34,766 nt of DNA, from positions 1 to 34,766 of the IMG/VR virus record IMGVR_UViG_3300020596_000074; one strand, given 5' to 3'. Under the pieces are notes generated by a model that was not told where the DNA came from, ran no database searches, and worked only from the letters and a program-made list of their open reading frames with translations. Source of the stretch: a virus. Made by a program: the position numbers and the translations under genes. This document shows, in pieces, positions 1 to 7,990 of this stretch; positions within the stretch are counted from its first letter, which is position 1; each line of letters opens with the position of its first letter.

Positions 1-86
1 CGAGAGGTAAGGTCCCGAAAACGCGCTAGTTTTTCGCAGGGCATGGGGTAGCGACACAGGGTCGCAATAGCACTCTCAGGGTAGCG
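1..86. other. Left genome end, candidate cos/cosB region
   Basis: Non-coding stretch before the small terminase gene. It holds an inverted repeat, CGAAAA at 16-21 and TTTTCG at 31-36, and two copies of GGGTAGCGA at 46-54 and 79-87; the second runs into the terS start codon. In lambda-like phages the cohesive end and terminase-binding sites lie here. The cos assignment is inferred from position; the cut site itself cannot be read from the sequence. Confidence 0.4.
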
Positions 87-704
87 ATGATCGACAAGAC
101 CGGGCGGATGACCGTGACTCAGTTTGCGGCGCACCTGGGCGTCCATCATTCGGCGGTGCAGAAGGCGATCCAGACGAAGCGGATCACGTCGTGGGAGCGC
201 GACGGGAAGGGCCGGACCTGGATCGACCAAAAAGCAGCTGCCGCTGAATGGGCGCGGAACACCGACCCAGTCGAGGCAGCGAAAAATGGAAAATTCTGGC
301 TGGTGCCACCGGCGGGTGTAGCAGCTGCTGCCGCCGCAGCAAATGAAACGGCACGCGGACCAATCTCCGCGCAAGTGCCGCTGGATGCCCCCGAGCCGGA
401 AGCTGCGGGCCGGCTGGCTGGTGATGAAACCGACTACCAGGCCGCTCGCACCAAGCGCGAGCAGGCTAATGCGCAGCTCGCGCAGCTCGAGCTGCTGCGG
501 GAACTGGGCGTGCTAGTCCCGCGCGCCGATGTCGCAAAAGCGGCCGCGCTGGCCGCTCGCGTCGTGCGCGATGCAATCCTCAGCGTGCCGGACCGCATCG
601 CACCGTTGCTCGCCGCCGAGACTGACGCAACCCGCATCTACGCCCACCTCGACCAGGAACTGCGCCAAGCCCTCCATGGGATCGCTGACCGATCTTTCGC
701 TTGA
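87..704 (+). CDS. Terminase small subunit (Nu1-like)
   Basis: Predicted 205-residue DNA-packaging protein that would recognise the cos region and recruit the large subunit. The N-terminus (about residues 7-45: TVTQFAAHLGVHHSAVQKAI) reads as a winged helix-turn-helix of the Nu1/terminase small-subunit type. An Ala-rich linker follows (about 75-90), then a helical region (115-200) rich in Ala, Arg and Glu that probably oligomerises and contacts the large subunit. The ATG is preceded only by a weak GGG ribosome site. The 3' end overlaps the large-subunit gene by 29 bases, the usual coupling of this pair. The order fits lambda Nu1-A. Confidence 0.85.
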   Translation: MIDKTGRMTVTQFAAHLGVHHSAVQKAIQTKRITSWERDGKGRTWIDQKAAAAEWARNTDPVEAAKNGKFWLVPPAGVAAAAAAANETARGPISAQVPLDAPEPEAAGRLAGDETDYQAARTKREQANAQLAQLELLRELGVLVPRADVAKAAALAARVVRDAILSVPDRIAPLLAAETDATRIYAHLDQELRQALHGIADRSFA

Positions 705-2766
705 GCGGCCGGCCGGCCTGGCCGACGGCGCTGTGGTCTATCGCGAAGCGTTCGCGGCCGCACTGCGTCCGGACCGCGTCTACACCGTGAGCGAATGGGC
801 GGATGAGCATCGCCTGCTATCGGCTAAGTCCGCATCGGAGCATGGCCGGTGGCGCACCGCGCGCACGCCGTACCTGCGCGAGATCATGGACCACCTGTCG
901 CCGAGCCACCCGGCGACCGAGCTCACGTTCGTCAAGGGCACGCAGCTCGGCGGATCAGAGGCCGGATACAACTGGATCGGCGCCGTGATCGATCTCTGGC
1001 CCGCCCCGACGATGCTGGTTATGCCAACCGTAGACACCGCCAAACGCATCAGCAAGCAGCGCATCGCGCCGATGATCGAGGAGACGCCAGCTCTCGCTGT
1101 CAAGGTGACCGAAGCCAAGTCGCGCGACTCCGGCAACACGTTGTTAATGAAAGACTTTCCCGGCGGCGTCCTGGTGCTCACCGGCGCCAACAGCGCGCCA
1201 GGCCTGCGCTCGATGCCGGTGCGCTTCTTGTTCATGGACGAGGTCGACGCCTACCCGCTCGACGCCGACCAGGAAGGCGACCCGTGCGTGCTGGCCGAGA
1301 AGCGCACGCAAACGTTCTCGCGGCGCAAGATCTTCCGCGTCAGCTCGCCCAAGCTGCGCATCAACTCGCGCATCGAGCGCTACTACGACGCCAGCGATCA
1401 GCGCCGCTATCACGTGCCGTGCCCGCACTGTACGCATGAACAGTGGTTGCGCTGGGATCATGTGCGGTGGGAGACGCGCAAGATCTGGGAGATCACGCGC
1501 TCCGACGACGGCGAGACCATCGAGGTGCCGGCCGACACCGAGGGCGCCACCGAGCGCGACACGCGCGACCCGATCGACGTGTGGTACGAATGCGAGGCCT
1601 GCGAAGGCCGCGTCGACAACCACCAGAAAACCGAAATGCTCGCCGCCGGCCGCTGGATCCCGCTGCGCTCCGGCTCCGGCCGTCATCCCGGCTGGCATCT
1701 GTCTTCGCTGTACAGCCCGGTCGGATGGTTCTCGTGGTTCGACGCCGTGCGTCAATTCCTCCTGGCCGAGGCCGACATCTCCGGCGAGGCTATGCAGGGA
1801 TTCCAAAACACCGTGCTCGGCATCAGCTACGACCAGGCCGGCGACCAGCCCGACGAGAGCGAGCTCAAGAAGCACGTCGGCACGCACCGTCTGGGGGGCA
1901 AGGTGCCACGCAGCGCGCTCCTGCTCACCTGCGGTGTGGATGTGCAGGGCGATCGCCTGGAGGCCCGCGTATGGGGTTTCGGCCGGGGTGAGGAATCTTG
2001 GCTTATCGCGCGCGAGATCGTCTTCGGCTCGTATGCCGATGAGAACACGTGGCTCGCGCTCGAAGAGCTCCTGTTCCGCGCCTGGCCTCACGAAGGCGGC
2101 TCCACCCTGAAAATCACCGCCACGGCGGTGGATGCATCTGACGGAAATTCGACCCACTTCGTCCGCAATTTCGCGCGGAAGTGGTCGCATTGCCACGTGA
2201 TCGCGGTCAAAGGCCAGGCAATCGCCGGCAAGCCTATCTTGGGCCGTCCCACCGACCAGGACGTGACCCACCACGGCAAGATCATGCGCGGCGCCGTCAA
2301 GCTCTGGCCTATGGGATCCGACACAGCCAAGGCGCTGATCTACGCGCGCTACCGCGTCGCCGAGCACGGCTCCGGCTATGTCCACCTGCCGCAGGGATTA
2401 CCCGAAGACGAGTTCGCGCAGATGACCGCAGAAAAGGTCGTTACGCGCTACGTCAAGGGATTCCTGCGGCGCGAATGGACCAAGCAGCCCTCGGCCCGCA
2501 ACGAGGCTCTCGACTGCTTCGTCATGGCCCTTGCCGCCGCCCACTACGCCGGCATCGGCCGCGTCAACTGGGACCGCCTCGAGGCGCTGCTGATCCAGCC
2601 CGACATGTTCATCGCATCTGCGCCGGCGGCCGAGGCCGAGGCCGGGCCACCGCGCGAAGATGGCGGCCCGCCGCCCGAGCAGATCACCACACCGCAACCC
2701 GCCCTGCGCGGGTTTTTTGTTGCCCCGCCTCCGCGTCGCGGCGGCTCGTGGGCGACTCGCTATTAG
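676..2766 (+). CDS. Terminase large subunit (gpA family)
   Basis: Packaging ATPase and nuclease of 696 residues, a normal length for the lambda gpA family. The frame is open further upstream, but ATG at 676 is chosen because it gives a typical gpA N-terminus (VYTVSEWADEHRLL) and a short overlap with terS. A Walker-A-like segment KGTQLGGSE lies near residues 87-95, and Walker B FLFMDE at about 184-189. Paired cysteines near residues 250 and 310 resemble a metal knuckle. The C-terminal nuclease region carries Asp-containing motifs (CGVDVQGDRLE, TAVDASDGN, EALDCFVMALA). It translocates DNA into the prohead through the portal encoded downstream. Confidence 0.95.
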   Translation: MGSLTDLSLERPAGLADGAVVYREAFAAALRPDRVYTVSEWADEHRLLSAKSASEHGRWRTARTPYLREIMDHLSPSHPATELTFVKGTQLGGSEAGYNWIGAVIDLWPAPTMLVMPTVDTAKRISKQRIAPMIEETPALAVKVTEAKSRDSGNTLLMKDFPGGVLVLTGANSAPGLRSMPVRFLFMDEVDAYPLDADQEGDPCVLAEKRTQTFSRRKIFRVSSPKLRINSRIERYYDASDQRRYHVPCPHCTHEQWLRWDHVRWETRKIWEITRSDDGETIEVPADTEGATERDTRDPIDVWYECEACEGRVDNHQKTEMLAAGRWIPLRSGSGRHPGWHLSSLYSPVGWFSWFDAVRQFLLAEADISGEAMQGFQNTVLGISYDQAGDQPDESELKKHVGTHRLGGKVPRSALLLTCGVDVQGDRLEARVWGFGRGEESWLIAREIVFGSYADENTWLALEELLFRAWPHEGGSTLKITATAVDASDGNSTHFVRNFARKWSHCHVIAVKGQAIAGKPILGRPTDQDVTHHGKIMRGAVKLWPMGSDTAKALIYARYRVAEHGSGYVHLPQGLPEDEFAQMTAEKVVTRYVKGFLRREWTKQPSARNEALDCFVMALAAAHYAGIGRVNWDRLEALLIQPDMFIASAPAAEAEAGPPREDGGPPPEQITTPQPALRGFFVAPPPRRGGSWATRY

Positions 2767-2831
2767 CGTGCTTGCCGTCAAACTCTCCGGCGATGCCTCG
2801 CTCGTCGTTTCAAAAATAGAGGCGGTCCTAA

Positions 2832-2957
2832 ATGCCGGGTAATAACCTCGACGCATCGCGGGCGTTTGATATCGGCTTCGAATCCCGCACGCTGAGCGTC
2901 GTCGAATCGCGCGCGCTGTCCGTCGCCGCCGAAAACCGCGTCGTTACGCTGCATTGA
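2832..2957 (+). CDS. Small head-region protein, 41 residues
   Basis: A 41-codon frame between terminase and the adaptor gene, with GAGGCGG a few bases before the ATG and stopping three bases before the next gene. The product contains two related stretches, FESRTLSVVES and SRALSVAAENRVVTL, a short beta-type repeat. Tiny proteins with this Ser/Arg/Val repeat character are common at this place in lambda-like head modules. The exact role is unknown; capsid or connector assembly is a guess from position. Confidence 0.6.
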   Translation: MPGNNLDASRAFDIGFESRTLSVVESRALSVAAENRVVTLH

Positions 2958-2960
2958 TCA

Positions 2961-3311
2961 ATGTCCAGTGATTTCGCCACCGTCGGCGGCTACCCCTACA
3001 AAGTCATCTCGAAAGACCCGAATGCAACGCTCGACTACCACGTCATTCTGTCCGCCTGGCTCGGCGCCAACGCGCTCGCGTCGGCCGTGTGGGATGTCGA
3101 GGCGGGGCTGACCTTGGTCAGCTCCAGCATCAACAGCGGCTCGGTGACCATCGACGGCACCGCCTATGCCGCCAACACCGTCGCCACGGCCTGGCTCAGC
3201 GGCGGCACCGTCGGCGTCACTTACAAAGTGCGCTGCCGGTTCACCGACAACAACAGCCCGACGGCTCGGATCGATGACAGAACTTTTGCCGTCCGGGTAA
3301 TCGAGCGATGA
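2961..3311 (+). CDS. Phage structural protein, fiber-tail adaptor-like
   Basis: A 116-residue, mostly beta-sheet protein with no signal peptide or membrane segment. The pattern (N-terminal DYHVILSAWLGANALASAVWDVEAGLTL, then a Ser/Thr/Gly-rich middle and a C-terminal VGVTYKVRCRFTDNN strand) matches the small Ig-like adaptor proteins often found beside gpW and portal in lambda-like phages. It begins three bases after the preceding small gene, and its stop overlaps the gpW start by four bases, so it is cotranslated with the connector genes. Function is assigned by pattern and position. Confidence 0.55.
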   Translation: MSSDFATVGGYPYKVISKDPNATLDYHVILSAWLGANALASAVWDVEAGLTLVSSSINSGSVTIDGTAYAANTVATAWLSGGTVGVTYKVRCRFTDNNSPTARIDDRTFAVRVIER

Positions 3312-3559
3312 CCGAACTAGAATTCGCACGCGCCATGCTCGCTGCGCTGCAAACCGCGATGCTCGCGCACGTCAAGGGCCGGCCGATGCGCAAGAGCTAC
3401 GCTATCAACAATCGCAGCATCGAGTACAGCGACAATGCCGATGTCATCCGGGGCTATCAATTTTGGCAGGCCGAAGTGAAGCGCGCCGAGGCCGTTGAGG
3501 CCGTATCGGCAGGCCTGCCGAACCCGCGCCGCTCCTACGTGAGGTTCTCGCGCTCGTGA
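3308..3559 (+). CDS. gpW-like head-tail joining protein
   Basis: An 83-residue protein, close to the length of lambda gpW (68 aa). It has an N-terminal helix (ELEFARAMLAALQTAMLAH), the characteristic beta hairpin (YAINNRSIEYSDN) and a second helix (GYQFWQAEVKRAEAVE), the alpha-beta-alpha order of gpW. gpW completes the head and forms the platform where FII and the tail attach. It overlaps the neighbours by four bases on both sides; the stop overlaps the portal GTG. Confidence 0.75.
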   Translation: MTELEFARAMLAALQTAMLAHVKGRPMRKSYAINNRSIEYSDNADVIRGYQFWQAEVKRAEAVEAVSAGLPNPRRSYVRFSRS

Positions 3560-5178
3560 ACCTCATCGCCCGCTCCCGCGCCGCTCTGCGCATCCTGCTC
3601 GGCCGCTCGCCGGCCGCCCTCGCCAGCGCGCGAGGCCCGCAGGTGCGCATGTACCACGCCGCCAAAAATTCGCGTCTCACCAGCGGCTGGAACGCCACTC
3701 AATCTAGCTCCGATGCCGAGCTCCACTCCAGCCTGCGCACCCTGCGCGGCCGCAGCCGCTCGCTCATCCGCGACAACGCCTACGCCAAGCGCGCCAAAGC
3801 GATCGTCGTCAACAACGTCATCGGTACCGGCGTCGGCATCCAGGCGCAGGTGCAGAACAACCGCGGCCGCCTGCTCGACGACGTCAACAGTGGGATCGAA
3901 GACGTTTTCTACGCCTGGGGCCGCGCCGAGTACTGCCACACCGGCGGCGCGCTCGACTTCCAGGCGTTTGAACAAGCCTTGATGGGGCAGGTTTTCGAGG
4001 CCGGAGAGGTGTTCGTGCGGCGCCACCTGCGCAGCTTCGGCGACTCGCCTGTGCCCTACGCGCTCGAGATGATCGAGGCCGAGCGCATCGCCGACGAATA
4101 CGCCGTGCCGTTCGCCAATGGAGCGAACGAAATCCGCATGGGCATCGAGGTCGACAAATTCCAGCGCGCCGTCGCGTACTGGTTCCGCGAGCGCCACCCC
4201 GGCGACCTGCGCGCGGTCTCCACCGCCACCGACAACCTCATCCGCGTGCCGGCCGAGCAGATCTGGCACCTGCGCATCGTCACGCGCTGGCCGCAGGTGC
4301 GCGGCGAGCCGTGGATGCACGCCGTTATGCGCACGCTGAATGACATCGACGGCTATTCCGAGGCCGAGATCGTCGCCGCGCGCGCCGCCGCCTGCTACAT
4401 GGGATTCATCGAAACCCCGGACGGCAATAACCCTCTGGCCGATGCGCAGACCGACCCGGCCGCGCCGCGCGACTACAGCATGGAGGCCGGCACCGTCGAG
4501 GCGCTCGCCGCCGGCGAGAAATTTCAGGGCTATTCGCCGACCCGGCCGAACGCCGCCATGGCCGATTTCCTGCGCCACATGCTCCGCCAGGCCTCGTCTG
4601 GCATGCGTGGAGTTACGTATGAAACGCTCTCCGGCGACTATTCACAGAGCAACTACAGCTCATCGCGTTTGGGCGTGATCGATTCACGCGACGAACACCG
4701 CGTGCTGCAGCGCTGGTGGATTCGAAATTTCCGCGAGCTGCTGCACGCCGAGTGGCTGCGCCAGGCCGTCTATGCCGGTGCCATACCCGCGATCTCGATT
4801 GCAGAGTACGTCACCGATCCTATGAAATTCGCCCGCGCTAAATTCCAGCCGCGCGGCTGGACCTGGATCGATCCGTCCAAAGACGTCGACGCCTCGCTGG
4901 CGGCGATAAAGGGCGGCCTGACCACCATGACCGACGTCATCGACGCCACCAACGGCGGCGCCGATATCGAGGAAACACTCAAGACCCGCCGGCGCGAGCT
5001 GGATCTGATGGCAGACATCGATCTCGTGTTCGAGACCAGCCCCGAGGCCTACATGGCCAAGGCGGCGCCGCCGCCGGCGCCTGCGCCGAAAGAGCCCGCC
5101 GCACCGAAACCGGACGCAGCCGGCGACCAGGCCGCTGCCGACGATCCCGCGCGCGCGCGCGTTCACCAGCTGAGGTAA
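3556..5178 (+). CDS. Portal protein (lambda gpB family)
   Basis: A 540-residue portal protein, the usual size for the lambda family. It starts at a GTG that overlaps the gpW stop. Typical features are the N-terminal arm, the segment RSLIRDNAYAKRAKAIVVNN near residues 70-90 followed by VIGTGVGIQAQ, and the region EQIWHLRIVTRWPQVRGEPWM about 234-254. A Pro/Ala-rich tail of about 35 residues follows the last helices. Twelve copies would form the ring at the capsid vertex through which DNA passes and to which gpW binds. The next gene starts five bases after the stop. Confidence 0.93.
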   Translation: MNLIARSRAALRILLGRSPAALASARGPQVRMYHAAKNSRLTSGWNATQSSSDAELHSSLRTLRGRSRSLIRDNAYAKRAKAIVVNNVIGTGVGIQAQVQNNRGRLLDDVNSGIEDVFYAWGRAEYCHTGGALDFQAFEQALMGQVFEAGEVFVRRHLRSFGDSPVPYALEMIEAERIADEYAVPFANGANEIRMGIEVDKFQRAVAYWFRERHPGDLRAVSTATDNLIRVPAEQIWHLRIVTRWPQVRGEPWMHAVMRTLNDIDGYSEAEIVAARAAACYMGFIETPDGNNPLADAQTDPAAPRDYSMEAGTVEALAAGEKFQGYSPTRPNAAMADFLRHMLRQASSGMRGVTYETLSGDYSQSNYSSSRLGVIDSRDEHRVLQRWWIRNFRELLHAEWLRQAVYAGAIPAISIAEYVTDPMKFARAKFQPRGWTWIDPSKDVDASLAAIKGGLTTMTDVIDATNGGADIEETLKTRRRELDLMADIDLVFETSPEAYMAKAAPPPAPAPKEPAAPKPDAAGDQAAADDPARARVHQLR

Positions 5179-5182
5179 CACC

Positions 5183-7135
5183 ATGCCCGAAGCACCGCAA
5201 CGTCGCCGGCTCGAAGGCGACACGGTCCAGCTCGCCCCGCAGTTTCGCGATTTCACCGTCGATCGCGCCAAGGTCGACATCGACAAGCGCACCGTCGAGC
5301 TGACCTTCTCCAGCGAGTTGCCCTATGAGCGTTGGTGGGGTACCGAAGTGCTCGACCACTCGCCGGATTCAATCGACCTGACCCGGCTGAGCAACGGCGG
5401 CGCGCTGCTCATGGACCACGACACGCGCGACCAGGTCGGCGTGATCGAGCGCGCGTGGGTCGACAACAAAGTCGGCCGCGCGATTGTGCGCTTCAGCCGC
5501 AGTGCGCGCGGCGAGGAAATCCTGCGCGACGTGCAGGACGGCATCCGCTCGCTCGTCTCGGTCGGCTACCAGATCGACGAGATGCGCCTCGAAACCGTCG
5601 TGGACGACCACGAGACCTACCGCATCAGCCGCTGGACGCCGTTCGAGGTGTCCCTCGTGGCCGTGCCTGCCGACCCGAGCGTGGGCGTCGGGCGAGAGCA
5701 AGACCAACACGGGCCGCAGTACGCCGTACGCGTGCATCGGCCCGCAGGCAGCACCGAGCAGTCCCCGGCGAACCCCGCCACCACTACAGGAGTAACACCC
5801 ATGACCACCGTCACGGAAAACGCCCCGGCGGGCGCTGCCGCCGATCCGCACGCGCTGTCCCCCGACACGCAGCGCAAGCTAGAGCAGTCGCGCTGTGCCG
5901 CCCTGTCCTGCTTGGCCGAGCAGAACGCCATTCCGGCCGGAGTCGTGCGCGGCTGGATCGAATCCGGCAAGACCGTCGACATGGCCGCCGAAGACACCCT
6001 CAAACTGCTCGAGAAGCGCGCCAAAGACGGCGATCTCCAAGGCAAACTCGACATGCCGGCCAAGGACGTCAAAAACTACTCTTTGCTGCGCGCCATCCAT
6101 GCCGTGGTCGAGCGCAACTGGGACCAGGCCGGCCTGGAAAAAGAAGCGCACGACACCATGCAGCAGAAGCTGGGACGCATGCCGAAATCGGCGAACGCGT
6201 TCTTCGTGCCGATGGACGTACAGACGCGCCAGCTCGCTAACAATGACGACATCATGCGTCGGGTCAACGAGCGCGTCGCCCGGGTAACCGGCCGTCGCGA
6301 CCTGACCGTCGGCACGGCCAGCGCTGGCGGCTATCTGGTCTCCACTCAGAATATGGGTTTCATCGACCTGCTGCGCAATACCACCGTGCTCTACGCCATG
6401 GGCGCACGGCGCATGGGAGGTCTGACCGATTCCATCACCATCCCGCGCCAGACCTCCGGCGCGACCGCCTACTGGCTATCGACCGAGGCGACGCAGATCA
6501 CCGAGAGCCAAATGGTGCTGGGTCAAATCGCCATGACGCCCAAAACCGTCGGCGCTTATACCGAGATCAGCCGCCAGCTAGCGCTCCAGTCCAGTCCGGA
6601 TGCCGAGGCGCTCGTCATGGCCGACCTGGCCGCTCAGGTTGGCGTGGACATCGATGCAAAGGGCATCTCCGGTTCCGGTTCCTCGGGCCAGCCAACCGGC
6701 ATCACCAATGTCTCGGGCGTCGGTTCGGTGAGCGGCACCTCGCTCGCCTATGCCGGCGTCATAGAGTTCATGACCGATGTTTTCGGTGCCAATGTGCCGT
6801 TGGCCAATGCCGGCTACGTGACCACCGGCGCAGTGGCCGGGCTGCTCAAGGCGAGGGTCAAATTCAGCTCGACCGCCTCGCCCGTTTGGGACGGCCGGCT
6901 CGAATCCGCCAGCGTCGACGGGTACCCGGCAATGGCGTCGAACAACATGCCCGCTGCGACCATGATTTTCGGCGATTTTTCTCAGGTGATCATCGCCGAG
7001 TGGGGCGTGCTCGAAGTCGACGTGAATCCGTATGCGAATTTTCAAGCCGGCATCATCGGCGTGCGCGCGATTGCGTCGATCGACATTGCAGTGCGCTACC
7101 CCGGCGCATTCTCGATCGCGAGTTCGATCACCTGA
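5183..7135 (+). CDS. Fused prohead protease and HK97-type major capsid protein
   Basis: A single 650-codon frame joins two proteins that are separate genes in many phages. Residues about 15-180 are an HK97-type prohead protease (S78/U35): a His in LLMDHD (His79) and a Ser in SLVSVGY (probably Ser126) fit its catalytic pair, and FEVSLVAVPADPSVG is the family's C-terminal motif. A Gln/Ala/Pro linker follows. Residues about 207-650 contain a helical delta-like region and then the capsid fold, with the N-arm start RDLTVGTASAGGYLV and the ADLAAQVGVDIDAKGISG helix. An in-frame ATG at 5801 with a strong ribosome site could make capsid protein alone. The protease would clear the scaffold before expansion. 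Confidence 0.9.
   Translation: MPEAPQRRRLEGDTVQLAPQFRDFTVDRAKVDIDKRTVELTFSSELPYERWWGTEVLDHSPDSIDLTRLSNGGALLMDHDTRDQVGVIERAWVDNKVGRAIVRFSRSARGEEILRDVQDGIRSLVSVGYQIDEMRLETVVDDHETYRISRWTPFEVSLVAVPADPSVGVGREQDQHGPQYAVRVHRPAGSTEQSPANPATTTGVTPMTTVTENAPAGAAADPHALSPDTQRKLEQSRCAALSCLAEQNAIPAGVVRGWIESGKTVDMAAEDTLKLLEKRAKDGDLQGKLDMPAKDVKNYSLLRAIHAVVERNWDQAGLEKEAHDTMQQKLGRMPKSANAFFVPMDVQTRQLANNDDIMRRVNERVARVTGRRDLTVGTASAGGYLVSTQNMGFIDLLRNTTVLYAMGARRMGGLTDSITIPRQTSGATAYWLSTEATQITESQMVLGQIAMTPKTVGAYTEISRQLALQSSPDAEALVMADLAAQVGVDIDAKGISGSGSSGQPTGITNVSGVGSVSGTSLAYAGVIEFMTDVFGANVPLANAGYVTTGAVAGLLKARVKFSSTASPVWDGRLESASVDGYPAMASNNMPAATMIFGDFSQVIIAEWGVLEVDVNPYANFQAGIIGVRAIASIDIAVRYPGAFSIASSIT
5788..5803 (+). promoter_or_regulatory. 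Internal ribosome site and in-frame start for capsid protein
   Basis: AGGAG at 5788-5792 lies eight bases before ATG at 5801, in frame with the protease-capsid fusion (codon 207). Initiation here would give a 444-residue capsid protein without the protease. It falls exactly at the linker between the two domains, where an old separate start would be expected. Use of the start is inferred. Confidence 0.6.
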
Positions 7136-7142
7136 TCCACAT

Positions 7143-7183
7143 CGAGGGCACGCGCCGGTCTGGTGCGTGCCCTCGTTATTTTC
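7143..7183 (+). terminator. Rho-independent terminator after the capsid gene
   Basis: A perfect 11-bp stem (CGAGGGCACGC at 7143-7153 with GCGTGCCCTCG at 7165-7175) and an 11-base loop, followed by TTATTTT. It begins eight bases after the capsid stop. A partial terminator here would set high capsid expression against lower expression of the genes beyond. Confidence 0.8.
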
Positions 7184-7201
7184 CATCAAGAGGAAACCCT
7201 C

Positions 7202-7465
7202 ATGCTCAGCAATGCCGCCAATGACCGCACCCTGACCCTGGTCAAAGTCGAGTGCCTCATCCCGTTTCGCCTCCGCGAGAACAACGTGACCCGCATCGTG
7301 CGCGGTCGCGAGATTGACAAAACCGGTGCCGTCACAAAAAACGGCGAGCTGGTGGACGTCGAATTTTGGTTAGCTAACGCGCTGGCAAATCACAACCCGC
7401 CCAAAGTCGGGCCGGCCAGCGATATCGGCCGCAAGGCGCTTGAGCGCCAACAAGCCGCGGCCTGA
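7202..7465 (+). CDS. Small structural-module protein, unknown function
   Basis: An 87-residue protein starting at ATG 7202 with AGAGGA just upstream. The upstream codons of the same frame would run through the terminator stem, so this start is preferred. The product is soluble and mixed alpha/beta: TLTLVKVECLIPFRLRENNVTRIVRGREI followed by a short helix EFWLANALANHNPP. Nothing in it allows a firm function. Its place between capsid and connector genes suggests a head completion or decoration role. Confidence 0.6.
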   Translation: MLSNAANDRTLTLVKVECLIPFRLRENNVTRIVRGREIDKTGAVTKNGELVDVEFWLANALANHNPPKVGPASDIGRKALERQQAAA

Positions 7466-7564
7466 GCACACCCTCCGGGGGAGCCACCTCGCCCCCGGCC
7501 GAACCGATGACCACCGAAAACGCGGACGTGCTCGTAGCGGGCAGGCCACGCAAAGGAGAACGCG

Positions 7565-7939
7565 ATGTTGGGTAACCAGGCGCAGGCCGCCATAGCAACA
7601 ACTCTGCTCGATCCGATCAGTGCGGCTAATACCGCAGCGGCCACCAGCGGCTGGGCCGACGTACGCGATGCCGAAGGCGATCTCATGTTTACCGTGCAGG
7701 TCGGCACTCTCACCGGCTCCATCACCTGGACCATCCAGGACGCGACCGACAGCAGTGGCACCGGCGCTGCCGGCATCACGCCCAACGAGGGCGCGTTCGC
7801 CGCCGGCGCGGCCAACCAGATCCAGAAACGGACCATCAATGCGTCTGCCGTGCGCGGCTGGGTGCGCGTGGTCGGCACGATCGTCACCGGCCCGGCATTG
7901 GTCGCCGCGAACATAAAGCGGCACTCGAAATACGTCTGA
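7565..7939 (+). CDS. Putative head decoration or structural protein
   Basis: A 124-residue protein with a good ribosome site (AAAGGAG) before ATG 7565. The N-terminal part is helical and Ala-rich; the rest alternates strands (GDLMFTVQVGTLTGSITWTI) and loops rich in Gly, Thr and Ala, ending in VRVVGTIVTGPALVAANI. This beta pattern is common in phage decoration and minor capsid proteins. A 22-codon frame at 7507-7575 overlaps the start and could couple translation, but I see no independent support that it is a gene. Confidence 0.55.
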   Translation: MLGNQAQAAIATTLLDPISAANTAAATSGWADVRDAEGDLMFTVQVGTLTGSITWTIQDATDSSGTGAAGITPNEGAFAAGAANQIQKRTINASAVRGWVRVVGTIVTGPALVAANIKRHSKYV

Positions 7940-7990
7940 TACGTCTGATGATCCCGGGAATCGAAACAAACTTGTAGAGGGTGCACCATT

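Noticed and set aside
7475-7498. Terminator at CCGGGGG / CCCCCGG hairpin after the 7202-7465 gene
   Set aside because: Seven GC pairs but no T tract; could be chance in GC-rich DNA.
7507-7575. 22-codon leader frame before the structural gene at 7565
   Set aside because: No ribosome site and no similarity to known leaders; overlap with the next start may be chance.
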